Source of the DNA: an uncultured Bacteroidota bacterium
GTDB taxonomy: Bacteria; Bacteroidota; Bacteroidia; B-17B0; Aurantibacillaceae
DNA length: 64,000 bases
NCBI GenBank assembly: GCA_903834765.1
Contig: CAILKE010000050.1
Span: forward strand, 1 to 64,000
Direction: 5' to 3'
The first letter of the stretch is position 1. Each line of letters starts with the position of its first letter. Positions 1-7,689 of the stretch are shown here, piece after piece. Under the pieces are notes generated by a model. That model did no database searches. It had not been told where the DNA came from and was given only the letters and a program-made list of their open reading frames with translations. The translations under genes and the position numbers were made by a program.

Positions 1-141
1 AGCTCGAACGAGTGCATACCACTCGTCGTAAGGATTTATAATGAACTGAACGCCTGCTGCGTTAAATTCTGTATCGCCATTAGTAAAGGCTATCTTAGTG
101 GTTGTATCAGGTACATTACTGATCGGTACTAATATCTTCAT
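1..141 (-). CDS. etfB: Electron transfer flavoprotein beta subunit, 5' part only
   Basis: Only the first 47 codons lie in the window, reading leftwards from an ATG at 139-141; the gene runs off the left edge. The translation begins MKILVPISNVPDTTTKIAF and continues to INPYDEWYALVRA, which is the conserved N-terminus of Bacteroidota EtfB. The subunit pairs with EtfA to carry electrons from acyl-CoA dehydrogenases to the quinone pool and binds AMP. It is divergent from pdhB across 162 bp. A one-mismatch -7 box (TAAATTCG, minus strand, 162-169) lies upstream. The identification rests on this N-terminus alone but the match is distinctive. Confidence 0.88.
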   Translation of the reverse strand, partial: MKILVPISNVPDTTTKIAFTNGDTEFNAAGVQFIINPYDEWYALVRA

Positions 142-279
142 GGTAAAAAAATTTTGGTGTGCGAATTTATAAAAAAAAGGGTGTAAATCAACACTTTAAC
201 AACCAATATTTTATTTTGTTTATATCATGTAGATTTTGGTCAAATCTCATTTTTTTTTTAATTTATAAGTGTTTTTATA

Positions 280-287
280 TACATTTG
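280..287 (+). promoter_or_regulatory. -7 promoter box of pdhB
   Basis: TACATTTG matches the Bacteroidota -7 consensus TAnnTTTG exactly and ends 16 nt before the pdhB ATG. No clear TTG -33 element is visible at the usual spacing. Confidence 0.6.
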
Positions 288-303
288 GACTTTAAGATAA
301 GAC

Positions 304-1287
304 ATGAAGACTATAGAATTTAGAGAAGCCCTACGTGAAGCATTAAGCGAAGAAATGCGCAGAGATGAATCCATATTTTTAATGGGTGAAGAAGTAGCGG
401 AATATAACGGTGCTTATAAAGTAAGTAAAGGTATGTTGGCTGAATTTGGTGCTAAACGCGTAATCGACACGCCTATTGCCGAACTTGGTTTTGCAGGAAT
501 AGGCGTTGGCGCAGCCGTTAATGGCTTACGCCCAGTTATCGAATTCATGACTTTCAATTTTTCTTTAGTTGCTATTGATCAAGTGATTAATGCGGCCGCT
601 AAGTTTTTAAGTATGAGTGGTGGCCAATATAATTGTCCTATTGTTTTTCGTGGTCCAACAGCCAGTGCTGGTATGTTGAGCTCTCAACACTCGCAAGCTT
701 TTGAAAACTGGTTTGCAAATTGTCCGGGTTTAAAAGTAATTGTGCCAAGTAATGGATATGACGCGAAAGGTCTTTTAAAATCAGCTATTAGAGATAACGA
801 TCCTGTTATTTTTATGGAAAGTGAACAAATGTATGGCGATAAATGTGAGATACCTGAAGGAGAATATTTAATTCCGATTGGTGTAGCTGATATTAAACGA
901 CCAGGGACGGATGTTACTATTGTGAGTTTTGGTAAAATAATAAAAGTAGCAATGGCTGCTGCTATAGAATTAGAAAAAGAAGGCATAAACGTTGAGATTA
1001 TTGATTTACGCACCGTTCGTCCTATTGATTATGACTGTGTGATTAACTCTGTAAAGAAAACAAACCGTTTGGTAATAGTTGAAGAAGCTTGGCCATTGGC
1101 AAGTATTTCATCTGAAATAGCCTTTAGAGTGCAAAAAGATGCCTTTGATTATTTAGATGCACCTATCCGAAGAATAACAACGGCTGATGTTCCATTGCCT
1201 TATGCACCAACGTTAATTGAAGCATCATTACCAAATGTTGCCAAAGTAATTGCAACTGTAAAAGAGGTAATGTATGTAACGAAATAA
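304..1287 (+). CDS. pdhB: Pyruvate dehydrogenase E1 component, beta subunit
   Basis: This 327-residue protein is the transketolase pyrimidine-binding/C-terminal half of pyruvate dehydrogenase E1, which with E1 alpha and thiamine diphosphate decarboxylates pyruvate and acetylates the lipoyl group of E2. Family features seen: FREALREALSEEM at the start, the LMGEEVAEYNGAYKVSKG segment with the E1-beta glutamate that activates ThDP, and the C-terminal domain with VEIIDLRTVRPIDYD and LVIVEEAW. The length is normal and the ATG directly precedes the conserved N-terminus. E1 alpha and E2 are not adjacent, so the complex is encoded at dispersed sites. A second E1 (fused) lies at 24448-26541; this one looks like the pyruvate-specific form by its N-terminus. 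Terminator-like hairpin follows. Confidence 0.93.
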   Translation: MKTIEFREALREALSEEMRRDESIFLMGEEVAEYNGAYKVSKGMLAEFGAKRVIDTPIAELGFAGIGVGAAVNGLRPVIEFMTFNFSLVAIDQVINAAAKFLSMSGGQYNCPIVFRGPTASAGMLSSQHSQAFENWFANCPGLKVIVPSNGYDAKGLLKSAIRDNDPVIFMESEQMYGDKCEIPEGEYLIPIGVADIKRPGTDVTIVSFGKIIKVAMAAAIELEKEGINVEIIDLRTVRPIDYDCVINSVKKTNRLVIVEEAWPLASISSEIAFRVQKDAFDYLDAPIRRITTADVPLPYAPTLIEASLPNVAKVIATVKEVMYVTK

Positions 1288-1310
1288 ATTTTGTTAGTTT
1301 ATAAATACAT

Positions 1311-1342
1311 AAAGGCTTTGCTAGTAGCAAAGTCTTTTGTTT
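1311..1342 (+). terminator. Rho-independent terminator after pdhB
   Basis: An inverted repeat (AGGCTTTGCTA / TAGCAAAGTCT with one G-U pair) is followed by TTTGTTTTT, 24 nt after the pdhB stop. Confidence 0.7.
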
Positions 1343-1456
1343 TTCTAGATAGTTGTTATTTTTTTCAATAATAAAATTTAATTAAAGAAACACTTGTACA
1401 TTTTAAAAATAACTTGTAGGTTTAATTTATTATTAACCTCTAAAAAATAAAATCAC

Positions 1457-1735
1457 ATGAAATTAAAAACTGTATTATCGTTAGTATTTTTGTTAGTTGT
1501 AAATATTGCAAGCGCATTTACAATTGACTATTACAATAAAGATTCAAAAAAGTACACGATGGAAGTTAAATCTAATGGATCAACCCAACAAGTTGAATTT
1601 TCTGCATCTACAACTGGCGCAACCTCTATTCAAACAAGTGCTTCAGAAGTTGAAATCAAAACGGCTTGTGGTTGGGTAAAAGTAAAAAATGGTGCAAAAA
1701 TCTCAATAAAAGATGGTTGCATTAAAATCGAATAA
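1457..1735 (+). CDS. Small secreted protein of unknown function
   Basis: A 92-residue protein with a clear Sec signal peptide: two lysines, a hydrophobic core to about residue 18 and an ASA cleavage motif (residues 18-20). The mature part is about 72 residues, rich in Lys, Ser and Thr, with two cysteines near the C-terminus (TACGW and DGCIK) that could form a disulfide in the periplasm. I recognise no family. The gene is real by several signs: ATG with an A-rich leader, good codon usage, its own terminator 16 nt after the stop, and no competing frame. It stands alone between pdhB and the convergent methyltransferase gene. Confidence 0.75.
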   Translation: MKLKTVLSLVFLLVVNIASAFTIDYYNKDSKKYTMEVKSNGSTQQVEFSASTTGATSIQTSASEVEIKTACGWVKVKNGAKISIKDGCIKIE

Positions 1736-1751
1736 ATACTACCTTCCTAAA

Positions 1752-1785
1752 TAAAAAAAGCTCTGTATTACAGGGCTTTTTTTAT
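1752..1785 (+). terminator. Rho-independent terminator
   Basis: AAAAAGCTCTGT, a short loop and ACAGGGCTTTTTTT form a stem with one G-U pair and a run of seven T; it sits just after the small secreted protein gene. Confidence 0.75.
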
Positions 1786-1837
1786 TTTCTAGTTTTATTG
1801 ATGTTATCACCAACAAGCATTCTAGGTTATAAAAATA

Positions 1838-2692
1838 TTATGTTATTCCAAACTCGCTTTGAACACTTTTAATTCCCTTTAATACGTCATCGGCTTCTTT
1901 TTCTTTTTCGAACTCTACAAACAAATGGCTATCAACCATTAGCTTAGGATTGATGGCTAATAAAAATTGTTCTTTGTACATCGCCTTCTGGTAAGCCTTC
2001 GGAAAACCCTTATCCTTATTCACATTTTTAAGATAGTTGATCAAGTTTGAAATAAAAATAAATGGATACGTGAATAATAAAATAAATAAAGACGTTGTTT
2101 TGAGTTTGGTAAACTGTATATGTTTTATTTTAAAACCTGAAAGTTTTGCTAACACTCGCAATTTTTGAATGCCAATTAAAAACACATGTCCGAAATAAAT
2201 TTGATTGGTTAAATGCTGTTTGCTCATCCATATAGAATCAATTTCGTTAGGAGGCATAATAGAATTAAAACGTTCGCTCTCCGATAAAAAATAAGACATC
2301 TTAGCGCGTAAGTTCGAGTAATTTGGTGTAGTTATTATTAACGAACCATGTTGTTTTAACACTCTATTAAACTCTACCATTACTTTAAACTGATCAGTAA
2401 AATGCTCGATACCTTCTTGGCAAATCACCACATCTGCCGATTGCTTATCGATGGGTAATTGTTCCATAATATCAGCACGCTTGCATTCGATATCGGTCTC
2501 TGTAAAATATTCAGGAAACAAATCAAAGGCCAAAGGAATAGCACCTATGTCTTTCAACAGTCTTGACGTTACACCATTTCCTGCAGGCACATCAACTACT
2601 ATTTTATTTTTAAATCGTCCTTGATGCGTTAACAAAAAACGCTTCATGTGGTATTTAATACTATTAGGATTGTCTTCGTATTTCTTCTTCAT
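1838..2692 (-). CDS. Class I SAM-dependent methyltransferase with C-terminal membrane segment
   Basis: A 284-residue methyltransferase of the Methyltransf_11 type. Motif I is VVDVPAGNG (residues 32-40), with proline in place of the more usual acidic or glycine residue. Motif II is the acidic loop AFDLFPEYF (residues 55-63) and the post-motif is VVICQEGIEHF (residues 88-98). After the Rossmann core there is a strongly hydrophobic stretch at about 200-220 (LFILLFTYPFIFISNLI), which suggests membrane association as in O-methyltransferases acting on polysaccharide or lipid intermediates. The substrate cannot be read from the sequence. It starts 17 nt after the lysA remnant and is probably co-transcribed with it. 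ATG start at 2692. Confidence 0.8.
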   Translation of the reverse strand: MKKKYEDNPNSIKYHMKRFLLTHQGRFKNKIVVDVPAGNGVTSRLLKDIGAIPLAFDLFPEYFTETDIECKRADIMEQLPIDKQSADVVICQEGIEHFTDQFKVMVEFNRVLKQHGSLIITTPNYSNLRAKMSYFLSESERFNSIMPPNEIDSIWMSKQHLTNQIYFGHVFLIGIQKLRVLAKLSGFKIKHIQFTKLKTTSLFILLFTYPFIFISNLINYLKNVNKDKGFPKAYQKAMYKEQFLLAINPKLMVDSHLFVEFEKEKEADDVLKGIKSVQSEFGIT

Positions 2693-2709
2693 ATTGTTGT
2701 AATAAAAAA

Positions 2710-2958
2710 TTATGCGTTACTATAAACAGATTTAACATCATCCCGCAAATTATATTTACTCGCCATCACTTCGCCATAGGCACCCGCACTTCTAATAGCA
2801 ATTAAATCGCCTCGCTTGGTTTCTGGCAATTCTACTGACTTACCAAAGCAATCGCTGCTTTCACAAATGGGACCAACCACATCATTCTTCACCACTTGTG
2901 TTGATGCTGAAGTGATGTTTTCAATTTTATGTGTTCCTCCAAGTTTTAAAATTATCAT
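2710..2958 (-). pseudogene. C-terminal remnant of diaminopimelate decarboxylase (lysA)
   Basis: The 82-residue frame matches only the last part of LysA, the C-terminal beta domain. It has [13 protein letters not shown] with the conserved active-site Cys32, [18 protein letters not shown] with the substrate-contacting Tyr61, and [12 protein letters not shown] at the end. The PLP-binding TIM barrel (about 320 residues) is missing and an in-frame TAA lies 12 bases upstream of the ATG, so no longer protein is possible here. The first dozen residues ([12 protein letters not shown]) do not look like LysA. It most likely is a decayed 3' end left after loss of the gene's 5' part. A function as a free-standing beta domain cannot be excluded because the frame and the motif residues are intact. 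Confidence 0.72.
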
Positions 2959-3023
2959 TTTTCTGCTGTTATTATTTTAGTCTTTAAATTAAAATCATCT
3001 AAATATATCGTTTAAAAATCGTT

Positions 3024-3062
3024 CATAAAAAAATCCCATACAAACTTGTATGGGATTTTAAG
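3024..3062 (-). terminator. Rho-independent terminator of the T9SS gene
   Basis: On the minus strand AAAATCCCATACAA and TTGTATGGGATTTT form a perfect 14-bp stem followed by a T run; it lies about 20 nt past the stop of the 3083-5734 gene. The symmetry would also let it work for transcripts from the left. Confidence 0.78.
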
Positions 3063-3082
3063 TTTGCAAAAATGAATCAATG

Positions 3083-5734
3083 TTATTGTTTAAGTACCTT
3101 ATAAGTTCTGATTGCATCTTTAGTTTCTAAACGCAAATAATAAATGCCATTTGCTAAATCACTAATATTAATTTTTTGAGTTATTAAGCCACTACCAGTA
3201 ACCACGTCTTTCAATACTATTCTTCCATCGATACTCATAACACTAATATTTCCTGTGATTTCAGATGATGAATTAATTTCAAATGTAAATTCTCCTGTAT
3301 TTGGATTAGGATATACATTTAATCCTAAATCACCAGATAATTCATCTATACCAACACAAGCATCTACTATAAGTGTATCTTTAGCTGTGTTGCTGCAACC
3401 GTTCGGACCAGTGTAGTTGTAAATAATAATATATGAACCCTGACCCGCTGTATTTGCATTAAATGTACTTCCGCTTACACCTGACCCAATATAAGTTCCT
3501 CCTGTTGGATTTCCCTCAGTTAAAGGCCTTCCGGAAACAGTAGGACAAAAATGTGTTTGACCAGTAAATACTAAACTAACAGATGGTTTAGGTTTAGAAA
3601 CAACATTTACTACATCGGATGATTTACAACCATTAGCATTAGTAACTAAAACAGAGTATGTTCCTGCAGTACCAACAGTTATTGAAGGTGTATTTGCACC
3701 AGTATTCCATAATATAGTACTACCTGCATTACCACAATATAAATGAATTGTTGATCCTACACAAAATCCAGTATCAGCTCCTAAAGTAACAATAGGTAAA
3801 GAACCTACAGTAACCTTAATTGTATCAGTTAATGAACAACCATTACTATTTGTTCCTTTTACCCAATATTTTCCAGTTGCATTTACTGTATATGTGGATG
3901 CGATAGATCCATTATTCCATAAAAAGCTATTAGCTGTTGTGTTAGCATTTAACACTAAAGATGCAGAGCATATCGTTGTATCATTTCCTAAATGAGGATT
4001 GGGTGTTGGTTTAACATGTATGTGCACAGTATCATAAGAAGTACAACCTGCTACATTTGCCGAAATAGTATATGTTCTAGATCCACTTAAATTTGCAATA
4101 GGATTTGCAATATTAGCAGCAGATAATTCTGTTGCAGGTGTCCAACTATAATTAATAACTGTAGGCTGACCAAAGAACATATTAGGGCGTCTTGTAGATG
4201 AACTAGTTATAACAGAACTTGTACAAACAGTTGGATCAGAATCAGCAGAATACCAAACAGATGCAGTAAATGGTAATAAGCTAGAATTGAAAGTTACATT
4301 GCTAGAAAAGCTACTTAAATCATTAAAACATGTTTCAACAATAATATTATCAATCCCATTCCAATTAAATACCGTAGAAAAAGTATGTGTATTTATCCCC
4401 AAAGTAGGAGTATAAGATACTGTTGAATAACAATTAGTTAATGGAGTCGTCTGGAAAGCAGTTATAGAAGTAATAGTAGTCGTTCCCATCGAAATTTGAA
4501 ATCCATCTAAAGGTAAAGTTGAATTTAGATTAACAGCATCAAAAGCCAATGAATTAATATTTCCAGCTGTCAATCCAGCTAATTGCAATTCCGCTGCTGT
4601 AAATAAAAACTGATGTTTTGCACCTCCATACCAATTACCATAAGGTGCAGGATAGGTTGTGGATGAATTTGTTAATGTGCCAGCCCCAACTTGTTTGGAA
4701 GGGTCAAAAGCAGCATTTAATTGCACAGGAACACCTAAACAAACCGTGTCATTTGGAGAAATAATCAAATTGAAGAAAGGGGTTTTAGAACGAGTTACAA
4801 CCACTGTATCATTTAAAGCAGAACCATCTCCAGTTACAGTTGTGAACGCTTTTAGAGAATACGTACCAATACTTGTCATATTATAAGTGGTTGTCATAGT
4901 ATAATCCTGAGTAGCTGCTGGAGCTAATGTGCCTGTATTAACAGCTAGTGTATAGGTATTAACTGTTGGTCCTGAAGAATTAACCGTTAAAACAGTAGGC
5001 GTCAGAGAAAAATCAGCAATAGCAGATCCATAATTAGTAACTCGAGCTACAATTGTATCAACTATAAAACATTTATTTGTGCTAGAAGGCTTTATAATGC
5101 CAGAAACACCTAAATCTAAAGGAGAAGGCGAAATCAATAATACATTATAATCTTCTACTTCACCCCAAGATGGATTAGTACAGGGGCCAGGAGCAATACT
5201 CGATTCAGTTTCAACAACACGCATACGAGTAGTTCCTGGTAATGCAGCTAAGGGAATACTAATACCGCCTGGAGCAGATAAAGCAGTTCCTGCGATAGCA
5301 AAAGCAGTATAAGCTGACATATATATATTTTCTCCTGGATCAGTAAATAAACCATTATGATTATAATCGATCCAAACTCCAACCCTACCGCTATAACCAA
5401 AAGTACCACACATTCCAATTGTCAAAGATAAAGGATAATTACCTCCAATAGTTAAGGCAGGTGCTGGAACAGTAGCAGTATAATTATTATATTCATAAGC
5501 TATAGAGCCAGCTCCACCAACAGAACCACAAGCACTTGTATTATTTAAAGATCCAAAGGTTACATTAAAAATCTCATCATCGGCAGTAGATGTTGCTGCT
5601 GCTGAACAATATGTTTGAGCATCAACCGAATTCAAGCCTAAAAACCCTAAACCAATAATTGTCATTAATGATTTTAACTTAAACAGTCTTGATAAAGGAG
5701 AATAGTTAAAAATATGAGAATAAATTTTTTCCAT
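3083..5734 (-). CDS. Large secreted T9SS type A cargo with GEVEDY and Ig-like domains
   Basis: An 883-residue surface or secreted protein. A long N-region and hydrophobic stretch end at about residue 40 (SVDAQ), a signal peptide typical of this phylum. Residues 41-200 form a GEVEDY-type domain: WIDYNHNGLFTD, then RMRV and NPSWGEVEDYNV (188-198). A CARDB-like region follows (205-315). Residues 350-525 are a module also present in the last T9SS gene of this window. Three Ig/PKD-like units lie at 575-790. The type A sorting domain (about 800-883) has VYPNPNTGEF, SIDGRIV and GIYYLRLE. The function is unknown; adhesin or matrix roles are usual for such proteins. It is monocistronic, with a -7 box at 5780-5787 and a strong terminator. 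Confidence 0.87.
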   Translation of the reverse strand: MEKIYSHIFNYSPLSRLFKLKSLMTIIGLGFLGLNSVDAQTYCSAAATSTADDEIFNVTFGSLNNTSACGSVGGAGSIAYEYNNYTATVPAPALTIGGNYPLSLTIGMCGTFGYSGRVGVWIDYNHNGLFTDPGENIYMSAYTAFAIAGTALSAPGGISIPLAALPGTTRMRVVETESSIAPGPCTNPSWGEVEDYNVLLISPSPLDLGVSGIIKPSSTNKCFIVDTIVARVTNYGSAIADFSLTPTVLTVNSSGPTVNTYTLAVNTGTLAPAATQDYTMTTTYNMTSIGTYSLKAFTTVTGDGSALNDTVVVTRSKTPFFNLIISPNDTVCLGVPVQLNAAFDPSKQVGAGTLTNSSTTYPAPYGNWYGGAKHQFLFTAAELQLAGLTAGNINSLAFDAVNLNSTLPLDGFQISMGTTTITSITAFQTTPLTNCYSTVSYTPTLGINTHTFSTVFNWNGIDNIIVETCFNDLSSFSSNVTFNSSLLPFTASVWYSADSDPTVCTSSVITSSSTRRPNMFFGQPTVINYSWTPATELSAANIANPIANLSGSRTYTISANVAGCTSYDTVHIHVKPTPNPHLGNDTTICSASLVLNANTTANSFLWNNGSIASTYTVNATGKYWVKGTNSNGCSLTDTIKVTVGSLPIVTLGADTGFCVGSTIHLYCGNAGSTILWNTGANTPSITVGTAGTYSVLVTNANGCKSSDVVNVVSKPKPSVSLVFTGQTHFCPTVSGRPLTEGNPTGGTYIGSGVSGSTFNANTAGQGSYIIIYNYTGPNGCSNTAKDTLIVDACVGIDELSGDLGLNVYPNPNTGEFTFEINSSSEITGNISVMSIDGRIVLKDVVTGSGLITQKINISDLANGIYYLRLETKDAIRTYKVLKQ

Positions 5735-5779
5735 CTGTTGTTATTTTTTTAAATATCTGATTAAAATAATACGTTCCTA

Positions 5780-5787
5780 CAAAAATA
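5780..5787 (-). promoter_or_regulatory. -7 promoter box of the T9SS type A gene
   Basis: On the minus strand this reads TATTTTTG, an exact TAnnTTTG match, 45 nt upstream of the ATG at 5734. Confidence 0.55.
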
Positions 5788-5956
5788 TTGTATTTTTCTT
5801 GTAATTCCTATGCAAAAAGTTAACAATTATCGTATTTTCAGAGTAATATGATTATAGGTTATAGCATTATTATTTTCAGTTTATCAACTTTCGTTAAAAA
5901 ACTCAAAACTCATAAAATATATCCCAATTTTAAAACAAGCACTAAATACAAATTAG

Positions 5957-5964
5957 TATCTTTG
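5957..5964 (+). promoter_or_regulatory. -7 promoter box of tatA, probably leaderless
   Basis: TATCTTTG matches TAnnTTTG and ends only 5 nt before the tatA ATG, so transcription should begin at or very near the start codon. Confidence 0.6.
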
Positions 5965-5969
5965 CCTGT

Positions 5970-6233
5970 ATGAACAGTCTTTTTTTATTATTCCTTAATT
6001 TAGGTGGCGGCGAAGTCGTTGTGGTTTTACTTGTAATTTTACTCCTGTTTGGAGGCAAGGGAGTTCCAAACATTGCGCGTGCCTTAGGGAAAGGGATTAG
6101 AGAATTTAAAGATGCCGCTAATGGAATTCAAAAAGACATTCAGCAAAACACAAGCGGTTTATCAAACACCATTCAGGAACATATTCAAGAAGTAAAAAAA
6201 GAAGTAGATTCTTTGACTGATTCTAAAAAATAA
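5970..6233 (+). CDS. tatA: Twin-arginine translocase subunit TatA/TatE family
   Basis: The 87-residue protein has the TatA plan: a short periplasmic N-terminus, one transmembrane helix (about 14-28, EVVVVLLVILLLF), the hinge FGGKG (28-32), the amphipathic helix VPNIARALGKGIREFKDA (33-50) and a charged cytosolic tail. TatA oligomers form the pore through which folded twin-arginine precursors cross the inner membrane. The start is fixed by the short N-terminus in front of the helix. It is followed one base later by a PPIase lipoprotein gene and so heads a five-gene run with the immunophilins; tatC is not in the window. A TatB role cannot be separated from TatA by sequence in this phylum. Confidence 0.92.
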   Translation: MNSLFLLFLNLGGGEVVVVLLVILLLFGGKGVPNIARALGKGIREFKDAANGIQKDIQQNTSGLSNTIQEHIQEVKKEVDSLTDSKK

Positions 6234-6234
6234 T

Positions 6235-6801
6235 ATGTTAATGAAATATTCTATTTCTATATATTCAAATTTATTCTACTTTTTTATACTGGTTCTTATT
6301 ATTGGCTGTAACCCTGAATTAAAAAACGAAAAGCCTGTGTTTAACCAAGAAAAGGTCAAACAACAATTTATTAAGGCCAATCAACAAGTAGTTGTTAAAG
6401 AAACTGATGAGATGGATTATTACCAAAAATCTCATCAAATGCAGTTTATTAAAACCAGCAGCGGCATCCGTTATTATGTATACAAACAGTCTATAAAAGG
6501 GGATTCTATAAAAGACGGTAATATTATTAAAATGAATTATACGGTTTCTTTATTAGATGGCACAGAATGTTACTCATCAAAAATAGATGGTATTAAAGAA
6601 TTTAAAGTTGGAATGGAAAACATAGAAGATGGTTTACAGAAAGCTGTCTTATTTTTAAAATCCGGAGATAAGGCTTTGATATTAATTCCTTCTCATTTGG
6701 CTCATGGCTTAATGGGTGATTCTAAAAAAATTCCACCACAATCCCCTATTTTATATGATGTGGAGATTTTAAGTGTTAAACATATAGATGAAAAAAAATA
6801 A
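6235..6801 (+). CDS. GldI-like FKBP-type peptidyl-prolyl isomerase lipoprotein
   Basis: A 188-residue lipoprotein; the lipobox is LIIGC with the cysteine at residue 25. Residues about 75-182 form one FKBP domain (SGIRYYVYKQS, VSLLDGTECYSS, IEDGLQKAVLFLKSGDKALILIPSHLAHG, PPQSPILYDVEIL). The layout of a linker and a single FKBP domain behind the lipid anchor resembles gliding-motility protein GldI, so folding of exported or T9SS-dependent proteins at the outer membrane or periplasm is the likely job. Several FKBP active-site aromatics are replaced, so isomerase activity is doubtful and a chaperone role possible. Two starts compete: ATG 6235 and ATG 6241 (MKYSIS); the second gives a more standard signal. 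It begins 1 nt after tatA. Confidence 0.83.
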   Translation: MLMKYSISIYSNLFYFFILVLIIGCNPELKNEKPVFNQEKVKQQFIKANQQVVVKETDEMDYYQKSHQMQFIKTSSGIRYYVYKQSIKGDSIKDGNIIKMNYTVSLLDGTECYSSKIDGIKEFKVGMENIEDGLQKAVLFLKSGDKALILIPSHLAHGLMGDSKKIPPQSPILYDVEILSVKHIDEKK

Positions 6802-7681
6802 GTTATTCAACTATTCTTTATGTTTAGCAATACTATTTATTGCTGTAAGTTGTCAACAGCACACTTCATCTATTGATGGTTACACAAGAAACAATGATGG
6901 TTTTTATTTTAAATTACTCGCTTTAGGCGATGGCAATGATCATCCGTTTCCAGACCAAGTATTAGTGGTTGATGCTGTTATGAGAAACCAAGCAGATTCT
7001 GTATTTTGGGACACTAAACATGATGCGCAAAATGGTCTTTACATCATATTATCAAAAAACGAATTAGCACGTTCTTGTAATCCCTACTTTTTAAATATGG
7101 TTGAAGGCGATAGCGCTTCTTTTTTAATTAACCCTAAAGTATTTTTCCGAAATTATTTCGATACTATTGTTCCAACTTTTTGCGCTAATGATTCATTAAT
7201 TAAAATGGATATTAAACTAAACCAAATTATCTCTAAAGGCGAATACAATGCTCTCAAAAAAATGATGGAGTATAGAGATTCAGAGGATTTAGAGCTTGAA
7301 GAACTGAAAGAAATAGATGCTTACGTATCGAAAAAATATCCATCTGCTGATTTTGATTGTGACGGGATTTATATGCTTCAGAAAGAAAAAACAAACGGTC
7401 AACTTATTGCATTGGGTAAACGCATTAAGATAGAATATGAAGGTTTCTTTTTAGATGGAAAACCAATTGACAATATAAAACAAGAACTCGAATTCACTTA
7501 TGGAACTCCCGACCAATTAATTAAAGGGTTAAATATTGTTATTGGCACATTAAAAAAAGGTGAATTTGTAAAAATAATAGTACCTTCACGCCTCGCTTTT
7601 GGAGAAAAAGGGAGCAGTAATGGTTCTATACAACCTTATACTCCATTAGTGTATAACATAAAAATAATTGATATAAAATAA
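6788..7681 (+). CDS. FKBP-type peptidyl-prolyl isomerase lipoprotein
   Basis: A 297-residue lipoprotein (lipobox FIAVSC, Cys22) whose start overlaps the previous gene by 14 bp. It has two parts. Residues 28-150 look like a degenerate FKBP-like domain (DGYTRNNDGFYFKLLALGDG, then VEGDSASFLIN). Residues 190-297 are a recognisable FKBP fold (IKIEYEGFFLDGKPID, LIKGLNIVIGTLKKGEFVKIIVPSRLAFGEKG, PYTPLVYNIKIIDIK). It shares this architecture with the next gene, so the two probably arose by tandem duplication. It presumably assists proline-limited folding in the periplasm or at the outer membrane. Confidence 0.85.
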   Translation: MKKNKLFNYSLCLAILFIAVSCQQHTSSIDGYTRNNDGFYFKLLALGDGNDHPFPDQVLVVDAVMRNQADSVFWDTKHDAQNGLYIILSKNELARSCNPYFLNMVEGDSASFLINPKVFFRNYFDTIVPTFCANDSLIKMDIKLNQIISKGEYNALKKMMEYRDSEDLELEELKEIDAYVSKKYPSADFDCDGIYMLQKEKTNGQLIALGKRIKIEYEGFFLDGKPIDNIKQELEFTYGTPDQLIKGLNIVIGTLKKGEFVKIIVPSRLAFGEKGSSNGSIQPYTPLVYNIKIIDIK

Positions 7682-7689
7682 CAAACAAC

